This document shows, piece by piece, positions 28,473 to 41,000 of a stretch of 64,000 nt of DNA (position 1 is the stretch's first letter; the number at the start of each line of letters is the position of its first letter). The notes beneath the pieces were generated by a model, which worked only from the letters and a program-made list of their open reading frames with translations, was not told the origin of the DNA and did no database searches. Both the position numbers and the translations under genes were made by a program. The DNA comes from Hygrophila difformis. Lineage: Eukaryota > Streptophyta > Magnoliopsida > Lamiales > Acanthaceae. The stretch covers positions 53,199,459 through 53,263,458 of the forward strand of contig JAOANR010000004.1 in NCBI GenBank assembly GCA_030278955.1. The letters are read 5' to 3'.

Positions 28473-29814
28473 AATTTCAAGCTCAACTCAGTGACAGGTA
28501 GATACCATCTTTTCTGCCATATTCCATTTCCTTGTCTTTTGAAAAATCGGAAATCACTTTCAAGTATGGAGCCTATTCAAACATTGAGATGCATATATAT
28601 ACTATATGAACACAAGAATTTCGCACATTCCGCTGCAAATAATGTCATTCTTTTGAAGGTTTTAGTCCATATACATAGGAATCATGTCAATGGAAAGCAA
28701 AAGCATTTGAGGCCTGTTTTATTAAAACCTGAAATCACTTAAGTTATGCTATAAGAATTGAGATCAATGTACGGAAGGAAGTGATTTTATGTATACGTCA
28801 GGTTGCTGCCATGAGCCTATTTTACTTTTGAGGTCTATCTACTCTAGTAATCTTACAGATGGATGTCCCCTTGTGTATCTCTTTTGTTTCCATTTGCTAT
28901 TATATAGGACTAGGGCTGTTTAATGTATTTATGTTGGTCCACCGATGACAGTGCCATATCAATGATATCATAGAAGCTCCCACACATATTTTGAAAATGC
29001 TGATATCCATGATATATCAGAGATGATGCACATATCAAAAGCATCGACACAATCCCAAGGCACGATAGATTGAATTGAGTGATTTCCTCAGATTATGTAT
29101 ATGGCAGTGATGATTGTGGATTGCCTTTTCGAAATCATTTGCTCCAACTTCGTCGTATTCTAAATGTGGTCGGATTGCGATGTTTGCAGGAGAGAGATGG
29201 TCTTGGAGAAGGAGATCCTGCAAATGCATGCTATGGCTAAATTCATGTCCAAGAAAAGCTTGCTTCCTAAGTTGGCATTTGTTTCCGCACGATTGGAATC
29301 ACCATTCGGGTTATGGGAGTTACATTCTGTGTGTGTAACTTAGCTTGTGGAGTCGTATGTGTAATAAGAATGTTGAAATTTGGATTTGCAAGGCGAATGC
29401 TTTTGGCCTCAGGTGGTTGTGGTTTTAAGTGCTTTTCGATTCAGGGAATGATATATTCGATTATTTGGCTGCCTGCCTGTTTATTTATATTTCATAACTT
29501 TCCACGCATCTGTTTCCCAAATGCTACTATATCTACTTGTTTATAAGACAGCAGAAGGGTTGGTTTGTCGGCACACACGCTTGTAATTTGAAGTTGAAGT
29601 AGTTGTGCTACCTGTGTATTATTAGAACAAGAAAACATGCACCTTTTGTTGTTTGGGTACAAGAAGTTTGCATTGAATCATTGTATGACAGGCGTCTAGA
29701 ACTATACTCCGCCTGAAATTAAGCTACTATTGTTCTGCAATTGCAGTTTCGGTTGCTATTGCAATCTCCTGCAACAGAAAAATGCGACAAAGGTTAGCCA
29801 GCAGCAACTCTTCT
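28473..29814. other. CDPK 3' region and spacer
   Basis: This contains the kinase 3' untranslated region. A CAG|GTAGAT word just after the stop (28496-28501) and an acceptor-like TTTGCAG near 29188 could mark a 3' UTR intron, which is unproven. No coding sequence was recognised on either strand. T-rich 3'-end signals occur around 29450-29540. Confidence 0.4.
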
Positions 29815-31162
29815 CTATGTGTATGTATATATTGTGCTATATGCGTGTGATATTACCGTGAGCTCTCCTGTGCTTGAAAATGTACATTTTGAAGTGACGG
29901 CGCGCCCTGGACCCACCAACCAACCGGCTTCGCAGCAAGTTTCCGTGTTGTCTGCTGTCTTGACTGCGCACCAGAGTTGCTTTGGGAGTAATACGACGCC
30001 ATTGCCATCTCTCATCGTCTTGGTAGTAAATCTTTCCTCCAGTGGTTGGATCATCTATGCATATATATATATATATATATATGATGGAAACAATGAGTTC
30101 CATGGAGGCCATTCATTAGATATGATGGAAACAAGAAAGCAAGGGGGGTTGAAGTTTGAATCGATTGCTACTGACATGATGATGATCCTGATTAGGAGAA
30201 AGAGGAAGATGAGAAAATGTAGCGATGGTGGATTGGCCTTGCCAGACGCCGGAAATCTGCGACTCTTCCAGGGGGCGAGTGGTGGCGAATGCAGAATCGC
30301 GTATGGCACAACCGCCGAGCTGATCCCCATTCCTGAAAGGGCCGTACCATTGCTCAACAAATACCCTCACGGCGCGCAGTTTCAGCTTCCCTAGGACCTG
30401 AATTACCCTAACCCTATACCTGCAGGTGTCGTGATCATCATCATCATCAGGATGAACCAGGCAGTGCTCCAACTCCATTAATTGATCATCTGTGTCGTCA
30501 TTGGCTGGCGGCCAGAGTGCCACATAACTTGCCGTGGATTGGTGATACGCCAAGGCACGAGCGGCCGTGGCGTGCCTTTCGTGGATGGAATGTGTGGTGG
30601 CAGCATCGGCCTCGCATCCGACGGTGGGGAGGAGCTTAATGGTCTTGTACATGAATTGGTGATTGGGTTGCTGCGCTAGAGTGGGGCACTGCGTTTGCCA
30701 ATCGAACACTTTGACGTCCCATTCCCTGAAGGCCTCGGGGACGACATTCTCCGGAAGCTCGATGGGTGTCCCCTCCGCCGTGAAATCCGCGCCGAATCCA
30801 TCCCATTCACCGGATACTTTTTGGGAAAATTCTGTCCATCCTTCTTGTTTAATATGATCATCTGAATGCATATATGTATGTCAGGTTATTGATGAAGACA
30901 AGAAACTACTGGTCGAGTTGAGGACATAGAGACTTATACCACAAGTGGTGAGGGTGGGAGGTGATTGCGTGCTGGCATTCGCTTCTGCTTCTGCTTCCGC
31001 TTCGGCTTGGTTGGTTAAAGCAGCCACAGGTGGAGTTTTACAGTGAAAATTCCTGACAGGAAGTTGCAGTTGCAGAGCAGGAGGGAAAGTGGGATTAAGG
31101 TGGACACGACGAGGCGACGATGGCCACAGTACAACGTTGTTTATGAAGGCCGCCATAAGCAT
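29815..31162 (-). CDS. Probable plastid protein, lipocalin-like (DUF3598-like?)
   Basis: Exon 1 is 30940-31162 (start at MLMAAF; 31192 or 31156 are alternatives). It encodes a Ser/Arg/Pro-rich, acid-poor N-terminus resembling a chloroplast transit peptide, followed by an (Ala-Glu)n run. Exon 2 begins at 30861 in frame and holds EGWTEFSQKVSGEWDGFGADF, a conserved-looking start, then VFVEQWYGPFRNGDQLGGCAIRD. The C-terminal exon (29815 to about 30036 or 30054) encodes VVLLPKQLWC and EAGWLVGPGRAVTSKC, which fits the end of the same fold. The join between exons 2 and 3 is unresolved: the frame of exon 2 stops at 30116 and no GT donor of the right phase lies at its end. The name is tentative and rests on recollection of conserved blocks. 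The gene may be damaged. Confidence 0.5.
30060..30135. repeat. (AT)n run and 14-bp duplication at a splice region
   Basis: An (AT)n microsatellite at about 30060-30081 is followed by ATATGATGGAAACA, which appears again at about 30119. This lies exactly where the exon 2 to exon 3 junction of the minus-strand gene should be, and may explain the missing donor. Confidence 0.7.
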
Positions 31163-31192
31163 AAACGACAATTCTATTCCAACACCACACAA

Positions 31193-32577
31193 GAAATTAT
31201 TCAGACCAACAAGAATTGAGAAAAGAAAAACAAACTACTAGTAGTACTAATACAATAATAGTAGTACAGGAGTAGTATATTTTACTGGAATTTGGGGTAG
31301 CTAATAATTTGTGGCATGTGGATAGCAGTGCCAATGCGGTATGTGGTGCACAAGCACAACCCAACCCACACAATAAATAATTAAAAAAAAAAAATAAAGA
31401 AATAGAAGAAAGGGGAATACTACAGTTTACTAATATAACCCTTTACTTCCTTTCGCATTTATTTATTTATTTATGGTCTATTAATATCGACGTCATTGTC
31501 AAGTTGACATTCTGTCGTACTCGTATTCTGATTTCTGATGGCCCTTTTTGGCCTTTCCTTATTTTCGTCTCCAGAAACATGTGTACATCGGTACCCATAC
31601 AGGTGTGAATATTCCATTCAAATTCAAACCTGTAATAAGCTGCCTGGACCTTGGAAGGCTGGCTGCACCCGGCCTGGGCCCCTGCACTGCTGGCCTAATT
31701 ATGAAAAGTTAAAAAAATGTGCCTGTGAATTATGATTGGGTGGAGGTGGACAATCACTGGAGTATGAAGTACAGTATATAATTAATTTGTTGAAACTAAA
31801 AATTGAGCTGTGCTGTGCTGCATGACACATTGGCAATTGGCATTGCTATGCTATGTGCTGGCCTGAAATCACCGACACGCGCATACAACACCACTAATAC
31901 ACAGTAGTACATGATACATCCACCGACACCCTCAAAATAAATACTAGTACTATCATTTCTAATAATAATAATAATAATAACGTAAATTTCTCAATTCTGC
32001 AGGTGAGGTGTTGCTGTTGTGTAATGAGAATTTGAGATACATCATATATCATTATCATACATTGATGCGTAAATTAAATAAATACACCGAGATGAGAGTA
32101 AGGTAGAATGTTGCATTTCATCCAATATCAAATTCTTACAAGACATACATATATGGTTGATCAAATTATTTAGAGTTGAGGCTGTTCAGCCCAGATTTTC
32201 AACTTTCAACACAGTACAAATCAAACAACCAACTAATTCTAGAGGAAGGAAAAAATATTAAAAATTAAAATACAATAAATGAAATGAAAAATAATGAAAC
32301 AATATTATCATCATCATCACATATCCTCTCTACAGATATATATATATAAAGAAGTTACAAAAAACAAACAACATATAAATGTAATTAATTCGCACACCAT
32401 ATTTGAGATATGATATAGTATATCAATGCAATTAACCAAACGCCCACCGACATTCAATTTTATTGCAGCCGATTACCCAGCGCCGGTGATCGCATTGGCA
32501 GCCGCCGCCGCCGGCCGCCGCAAATACTACCCATGTCGCCACCCTATGCATACATATACACATACATAGATGACATA
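31193..32577. other. Spacer, no gene seen
   Basis: AT-rich spacer upstream of the plastid-protein gene and downstream of the small unknown gene. It contains short (ATA)n and (TTTA)n runs and a (TA)n stretch at about 32337-32348. A C/G-rich patch at 32470-32530 is near the 3' end of the small gene and encodes nothing recognised. Confidence 0.45.
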
Positions 32578-33075
32578 TTAATGGACGAGGGTGGGGCGGG
32601 AGAAGGAATGCGACCTACCGTCGTCGAAGTTCTTGGCGTAGCTGAAGGAGTCGTAGCGGCAGGTTTGGGGGAGACCGACATTGTCGGAGCTCAATAGCTT
32701 GCGGCGGAGGTGGGAGGCGGCCTTGAAGAAGACGTGGCGCCAGCTGCCCTTGCTGTGGGTGCCGAGGGCGGCGGTTTCCTCCTCGTTCATCTCCAGATCT
32801 GCGGCGAAGGTAGGTTTCCGGGAGAGGATCCAGCCCCAGCCCCAGTCCCACCACTTCCGGATAGAAGTGGCGGCGGCGGAGGACATGGACTTGGAGCGAC
32901 GGAGCGTGGTGGCGGTCCATTCAGAGGAGGAGATTCCCGAGGGAGACTGGATCTTGAGGTTGAGGGAAAGAGAAGACAATCTCCGGCGAATTCGGCCTCG
33001 CTCCTGCTGCGTTTCGGCGGCGGAGGCGGCCTGGGAAAGAGGAAGCCATTGCTTGTGCTGAAACATGGAGGTCAT
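32578..33075 (-). CDS. Small intronless gene, function unknown
   Basis: A single frame of 165 residues starting at 33075 (MTSMFQHK; an internal Met three codons on is also possible). It is basic and Ser/Arg-rich (RIRRRLSSLSLNLKIQ, TTLRRSKSMSSAAATS), then WWDWGWGWILSRKPTFAADL, an acidic linker, GSWRHVFFKAASHLRRKLL and a conserved-looking RYDSFSYAKNFDDG. No known domain or membrane span is visible. Codon use and GC content differ clearly from the flanking spacer, supporting a real gene. By gene order it may match an uncharacterised gene that lies beside CPK5 in Arabidopsis; that is recollection and not checked. Confidence 0.7.
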   Translation of the reverse strand: MTSMFQHKQWLPLSQAASAAETQQERGRIRRRLSSLSLNLKIQSPSGISSSEWTATTLRRSKSMSSAAATSIRKWWDWGWGWILSRKPTFAADLEMNEEETAALGTHSKGSWRHVFFKAASHLRRKLLSSDNVGLPQTCRYDSFSYAKNFDDGRSHSFSRPTLVH

Positions 33076-34363
33076 AGTTGAATTTACCAACCAGAAGTAG
33101 TGGAAATGGTTGGATTAAGAAGAAATTGGATATAGCACTCAGCAGATCTGATATAGGAAAAGAGGAAGAGGAAGAGGAAGAAGAAGAAGAAGAAGGGGAG
33201 GGAGAAGAGGTGGAGGGAAATAGGAAATGGCCAAATGGGATGTGGAGTGCACAGCTGCTTTCCTTACAGCCTGTTATATTCATCTTAACAACTGTGGTGT
33301 GTGTGCCTGTGGGACCCACTTCCTATTACTATAATAATAATTATTCCTTTCCCTTTAATTGCATGATTAGTTTCATGTTTATTGCTATAATAATAATGCT
33401 TTATTATTTGCACTCCACCTTGGAGGTAGGCTAAAAGGGTCATTCAGTTCTCAATGTATGTATACAGTACTCCCTCGGTTCCTAAATAATTGTATCTTTC
33501 AGCTCAATTTCAATAATCAATGTTTGCATTAATTAATAAATTTATATTTATACTCTTCAACTAAATTAATTCTTAATAAATATCAACAAATAGTATTTAT
33601 GATAGCATAAAAATATGTACATAAAAATGACCCTGCACCTGAGAGTCACAGCTATATTTATTACATGGGGGACACTTGAATTTGGAGATGGTGATGACTA
33701 TTGAGGATTCTGAGGGTCATCTCCTTCCACAAATTACAGCATCTGCCGACACACCCCCTCACCGACGACGACTTTCACCTCATTGCAACTTACTATAAGT
33801 TAGCCACTGAGGAAATTGCAATTAGCAATGAGGGTGGTCTGTTGGATCACATGTGACAAAGACAAACATTGGCCAGTGCATCGTTTTAGACGGCCTTTAA
33901 TTTGAATGAGATATGATTTGCCAACATTAAGACAGACAGGTATTATTGACAAACATTAATACTAGTAGTTAACAGTAATGCCCACCCAAACAACACCTTG
34001 GCAATCCAACCACCATCAATCACGCCCACTTCCAACTTTTTCGAAACAAGTAATTTCTCCTCTAAACAATACTACTAGTACAGTACAATACAGCTCAATC
34101 AAGTAACAACTAACAAAACGGTATATATAATTCACAATGTGTGTGCAAGAAACCAACCATATACGGAGAGAGCGCCCCTGCTTCATGTCCCAAAATGCAT
34201 TTTAACTAGTGCCAATCGCCACCATATCATATCTCATGTACAAGTAGTAACCACTGCACGCATAGCCCACGGCACGAGTCAAGCAGCCATAGTCTGGCAC
34301 CAGGCGGAGGACACTGGAGGGTGCGAGGGCTAAAGACGACTCCATCAATCTGTTTACAAAATT
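33076..34363. other. Spacer with GA-rich run and MITE-like fragment
   Basis: A (GAAGAG)n/(GAA)n purine run at about 33160-33205 lies just upstream of the small gene and may be leader or promoter sequence. TACTCCCTCGGTTCCTAAAT at about 33467 resembles the end of a Stowaway-type MITE, without a visible partner end. The rest, up to the stop of the ARF-GEF gene, is its 3' region and spacer. Confidence 0.4.
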
Positions 34364-37300
34364 TCACTTCATTAATAATGAACCTATCCTTGACCTAAAT
34401 ATGTCGCTCAAAACACGTTGCACTTCCAATGAACTATGCTCGCTACGGACAAGATCTACAAACAGTGGAAATAACTGTGAAAGATACTGCCGGAAAAAAT
34501 CTCTACTCTGGCTACCCAAAATCTGCATCACCGATAAAACTAAAGGGGTGCGGGCAGCCAATTCCTCTTTCTTGGCCGACCCCAATGGAATGAAACAGTG
34601 CAACGGGCGACGGGGCTTGTTGATGGTTTCTGGTAGGGCGTACTCCGATCTGCCACAATCAAGGTATATATGCAACACTTGCTTGCATACAGAGACAAAC
34701 TCGGCTTCAACATCCCTCTCCTCAAGTGAAGATGAATTTTTCGAGATGATTTCATGCATAAAATTTAAGTAGTTCTTGTAGGACTCATTTTCAAAATGAA
34801 CAAGGGGTGGATGCGAGATCTCCATTATAGAGCATATTTTCTCTAACTTAAGCAGTAATGTAGGCCGACTATTCAACTCATGTGAATGAGATGCAACTGC
34901 TGAATAAAGTTCGAGAATAATAGTGATAGTTCTTTCGGAGGATGGCCAATGCATCTTGTAAAGATCAGTCACAACCTGTAATCAAGAAGAATCAAGAATG
35001 GAATTAACACAGAAAGAAAAAAAAAAATATATGTATGGAGTATAAAAGCTTATCCTAATATCTGAAGGAATTCCTCCACCTTTATATAATCCTAATCCTA
35101 AATATACTATTCAAAGTTAAGAAATACTAATATTGAAGTATATCCTATTCTAAAGGTAAATCTTAACACTACACATTGTTTTTAAGTTCCATCTGTCCAA
35201 CACATGAATTGGATGCGCCAAACATAAAACATTCTAGAATATTGGTTACGACGGGATTTTTTTGGTGTTTGCAAGTAAATTCATTACACATGCTCAAATA
35301 TTTGATATAGTTACAGTATGAATGTGTTTAAGAGGGATAATGAGAGCCTGCACCTGTATAACGAGTAATTGTACAGCAATTTGAACTTTTATCCTTGAAA
35401 CTATATATGCCAGGGCTTGCAGGCGGTCATCCTCTGGGCCATAATTAGCAGCTCCATCACCAGAATAGGATTCCATTTCAATATCAGGCACCTCAATGCT
35501 GTCCATGGTCTTCAAAAGTTTAATAAATCCGGGCCAGCTAGAATCTATAGCCCCTTTCAAACAAAGGAAGATATCTTGCCACTCCTCTTCCAAAAGTTTG
35601 CTTCTCAAATCTGCAGCCAAACGCATTAGAGAAGCCACACCTGCAGTTGAGGGACCTTGACTAGAACTCCTTATGAGTCCCACTAATATGGATATTACTC
35701 CATGTAATTGAGGCCTGACCGCACCAAAGAAATGCACAAATAAATCCACAAGACATTCTGCAGCCACTACAGAAGTTCCAGAATCCCATATACTCAAATC
35801 AGCTGAACGATCAAAAGTAGGTGAATGATCATCCTCCTTGCGAGAGTTTTCACCATCAAGACTAACACGGAATATAGGATATATTGCATAATTGTATACA
35901 TTGGCCCAGAATGGCTGTGAGAAAAGGTGGCCATGGTCTTTCAAAATATTAAAGAGTACTTCCAAAGCACTCTTTCTAATAGCTGATCTAGGATCTGATG
36001 TCAGTTTTGATAACCCTGAAAATAAATTCGAAATATTATTCATAAGAAACATTGGAAGTGGAACTAATCAACAAAATTATTCACCATCAAAGGAAATATA
36101 TCAAGAGTAAAAGATAGAGTGTGTATAGTGTGTGTAGGGTATACATGGTTTTAGAAAAGGAACAAGAGGCTGAGAGGGACTATAAAAATTGATTCTAAAT
36201 TAAACTTATGTACCCGAGAGCAAAGGAACCCAGAAATATGCATAATCATCCTTGTCGATCCATTCATCACCACCCGAGCCATTGTCCTTCACTACTGGAC
36301 CAGATGAATCATCTCCTGTATTTTTATCATTGCAAACAAGTCCACCATCTGCAAGTTTGACAGCACAAAAGCGAAGAAAAGCAATAGCATTGAGACTAAC
36401 ATCACTGTTGAATCTACTATTTGTGAAGGTGATCAAACACTTGACACAATCAGTAAAAGTCAACGCTTCTGTCTCGGTTATGTATGGAAAATATTCCCGC
36501 ACTATTTTCTCCATTGTTTGAAAGGCAAGCAAGACTATGCTCTTTCTTTCATCAGCTGCAGCTGCCGTGAAAACCTGCAAACCAAGAATGCTGCTTTTGT
36601 AATAATTGGCTAACACTTTTACATGAGCATGAACTATAAATATAATGATAAAAACAAGATGCGGCCCTTAAATATACAAATCTCAAAGACTACTTTTCTT
36701 TTGAGATCACCCACCCCTTCAAATAAATCATTCCTATCTCATACTACAATATAATTAAAACACATTTACTGTGAGCACGAAAATACCCAACACCACCAAG
36801 AAAACCAATCATCAGTTTCTCACAATCTCACTACAAGATATCAAGATTTTGCCAAATTTTAGTTCAGAAATCCATCTGCTCTGATAATTCGCATTGACAT
36901 ATGATATGCATAATGATTAAAGTACATTAGATGTATCCATATAATAAGCCTAATGTATTTTGGAAAAGTTCAATCTATTCTAACTGTCTAACCATATCTA
37001 AACCAAAAAGGAGATACATAAAAGGAGTAACATGTAAAGCAAAATATGAGTAGATTTACCAGGAAAACACTCTTCCATCCAGATTTTATATTACTGACAC
37101 GACTGAGGACCATCTGTGATATACAGCGTACAATGAGCTCTCTGATCTCCGGGGAGCTGCTTTTTTGCATCACAACTGCAAAAGGTCTCAAAAATTCATT
37201 CTGAAAATTATAATTTGCCAACTCTTCTCGTTCTAAAAATTTCATAGCAAGCTGCCGCAGTGAGTCCATAACAAAGATTGCAACAGAGAGATTTTCCGAT

Positions 37301-37991
37301 AAACCCACTGAAACAAAAAATTCTGAAAGGACACTCCATATACGAGTCCACACGAGTCTTATTCGATTCATGTTGTAGTGCCTGAAAAATAGAACAGTGT
37401 GGTTTTATTCAAACCAAATGTCTTTTGAATCTAGTTATCACTGAAACATAACTTCAAATTCAGGATAGAATCTTACGCAACTTCCACGATTTTTGTGAGG
37501 CTGAAAACACGTGGATCAGTTGGAGACTGCAATTCTAACATGGAAACTTTGCAAAGAGCTTTGACAAAAGCTACAATTGCTTCACTATTTAACCTTTGGC
37601 TATGGGCAAAAATATGGTTTAATTCAAAACTCCCGATTTGATCAAGCAAATATAAGTTTGAAATGAAGTTACTGATCTGCTCTGGCGTTACAAGACCATG
37701 TGCATTGACTCCAACAGAAGTGCTATCATAAGAGCCCCCTCGAACAACTGCCATTACTGCAGGATTCTGGAGTGTTCCTTTTTTCTTTAAAGAGGGATAA
37801 TTTGCATTTGCATTTGTTTTCTCCTCAGCATCAGAGTTAGATGTACTGAGAAAGGATGCATCAGGAGGTGCTCCCTCTCCCAGTAGCTGCAGATGTTCAA
37901 ATCGGGATAAGCACGTCAAAACATGTTCCCATGCTTCTTGAAGGTAATTTCCATCTTCAATAGCAATCGAAATGATAGCCTGCCAAAAAGA

Positions 37992-38059
<68 letters not shown>

Positions 38060-41000
38060 AGAGGAAGCCAACATCCAAAAATCCAGATACAATTTTGACT
38101 TTTGACACTGTTAATTATTTAATGTTGACTCAATTTTATCGTAATGATGTGAAAAGAAAAAAAAATAGTCAAGTGGTCTTCTTAGAATCGTCTAATCGTG
38201 TAGTTTTAAAATATATAGTTTATATAATTTTTACTTGTATCGATTTTGAGATATTAAATGTCAAAGAAGTGCATTGGACTTTGTGCAGAAAAGAAAGTAG
38301 ACATTTTAATGGGACAGAGGATTGTGTGTATGTGTGAACGTTTTGCATATTAACATGCAAGAATTGAAGGGCAACATGTAAAAATACCTTGACAGCATCT
38401 ACATTTTTTTGTTTCATATCTGCAGCACAATGGAGATACGTAAACTTAGCCACAGTTGTAACAAAAGCATCTCTTTGGGTCTGCATACCCATAACAGCAG
38501 TAACATGCACAGCATGCCGAAATCCCTGTAAGCACTGAGTAGTAGCTTCCCTGTCATCGCTCTGGTCCAGAGTTACACTGAATGCAGCAAGCATAGGACC
38601 CCAGCAAACTTCAGTCATGAACCTCAAAATGCCAGGGTCTGCTATAGCATAATATATACTCCTGCAGTGAGAGCAAATTAAGGATTAAAAACAAGTGTAG
38701 CATCCCAGAGAATAACCAAGAAATATTCGCACACAACAATTATACTACATGCAACAGATAACAGCTTTGCACTGTTAAAATCCATGTAAACATTTTCACA
38801 TTCCACAAAAGGTACTTGTTCTAAAGAAAAGATCTTTGACTTGCATAACCATAAAAACTGAATAAACATGTCAGCTATGTCTTACTCTGATTTGGAAGAT
38901 TTTGCTTTAAACTGCTCTTGGATATTCCTTATTAAATATCCATTTGCCCCTAAAGGTTTCTCTTCTGTTTGCTTCCAGACCAGATTAAGAATGCCATCCA
39001 AGCCCAACAATTTATTCAGACTGTTCCCTTGTTTGCTTTGGGGGGCAAATGTATCAGCCTTCATTTTAATCTCATTTCTCACAATTTCATCATACAGTGC
39101 ACCCAAATAATCTTCAGGTAGATCCTTCCCATCATCAATACCTCGGTTATTCCGAATGAAATCAGCCTTGGTCATCTTAAGAATCAAATCCAACATCAGT
39201 ACAAGTCAGAAAGAAATCTACAGAATACAATACAATTAATATGCATGAACCAAAGACAAGCTAGCTGGACGTGATAAAAAAAACTTGAATAGTTCTAACT
39301 TCTAACTTTTTAAGTTCTCATAACTTCCTGCAAGAGCAGTAACAAGATAAGATCCAATTTAAGCCAATTGGCCTTCGATTCAATCAAATCCGCAATGCAC
39401 CGCATCCTCATATCCTTCCCATTTTAAGGTAGACTAAAGCAATGCACATAGAGTTTTTCTTACGCAAGAACCTAATCATCTGGTAACCATGGCATCAAAT
39501 TAATTACACACGAAATATTAGTCAAAGTCCTCCTTTAAAAAATATTAGCAAATATGTGGTCTCATTAATTCTTCATCAAATGACCAGCAAACCAACTAAG
39601 TCATAATTCCATTAAGTATAAAAGACAAAAAGACAATATTCGAAAAGAAGTTAAATAGTCAGGGGGAAACCAAAGTAAATAGATTTCATTGTTCACATTT
39701 GCTAACACGGGGAGGAAAGGACTCTCCATTTTGTTGAATCAAGTGAACAAGGAAAAAGGAACTAATAGGGACAGTCATACTCATTGTAGATATAAATTCC
39801 ATTCAGAACTAAGATATCAATGCAACAGTTTAGACAATAGTTGGAATTATACTTAATAAATTATGTATCTAATGTTCTTTCAAAGGGATTGAAAAGAATG
39901 AATTCCGATGGGAAAAGAAATAAAACAAAATAAAACTGGTTTACAGAAGATATAGAATTCAAAGGGTAAAGAATTGGAAACACACCTTATCTTTCACCAT
40001 GGTGTTATGGGCATCAGTGTTCAGCATGATCACTGAATAAGCAAGTACATAAGCTGTATCTGCACTGGTGAATGAGTTTGGGTTGCATTTACAATAGCGT
40101 TCAGCAAACTTTTCCATGATACGATCAATTTTTTGTGCTTCTCCAGGTAACCTAAAACCTCTTAGAAAGAATCTGATTGCTTCACCAAAGCCCATTTTCT
40201 CAAAGTTGAAAGAGTCAACATATGCATGCATAACTTTCATGGGAAATTCCTCTCTTTCACCAAAGTAGTCACCAATCATGCTTTCATTCAAACCAAAAGT
40301 ATTTTTGAGAAAATGAGCCACCTCTTCTGGAGAGCTGCCAACCTTTTTGGTGCTTATAAAGAACTCGATTCCCTTGGAAGGTTTTCTATTGAACAGCTCA
40401 ACACCTTTCTGAATGTATCCATGAAATAATCAGTATAGTCATTTGGTTGTTTTAAATTTTAATCTGATTACAGTCTAGAAAGTTACAACATTAGACAATC
40501 AAAATACATGATAGTTGTTATTATAACACTTGCATATTATGCACTCAACAGACACAAGCAAATATTTACTACAGTCACCACAAAAAGACTACCTACTTCA
40601 TGAATGTTGAGTAGCCAGCCATGTAGTCATTCATTTCTTCCTCAAAAGGCTCTATTCCGGGTCTCATAATTGTAAAGAACTTTCTAAGGATACACATAAA
40701 TTTGATAACTATAGTTTATGAGAAAACCTGAATTTCCAATTTATAGGCTCGGCGTTGCTCCAATGTTGCAGCGTCAGAAAAAGAATTTCCATCAGGGTGG
40801 AGCTCATATTCTGCATTACTTGTATCATCAACAGCATAAGTTGAATTGTCAATTGAGTTTTCCATATCAACATTCTTTGGTAAATTTAATTCTCCAGCTT
40901 TCATCTGTTGGTCCATCCATGATCCCATAGACTTGATAATTCTAACTAAACATTTTACTGATTCATGACGAAAGGTCATATCTTGGGCAGGAGACAAAGA

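Noticed and set aside
34401..34772. Plus-strand frame of 123 codons
   Set aside because: Antisense shadow of the last BIG exon.
37923..38337. Poly-Asn and poly-Ile open frames
   Set aside because: They are translations of an (AAT)n microsatellite inside a BIG intron.
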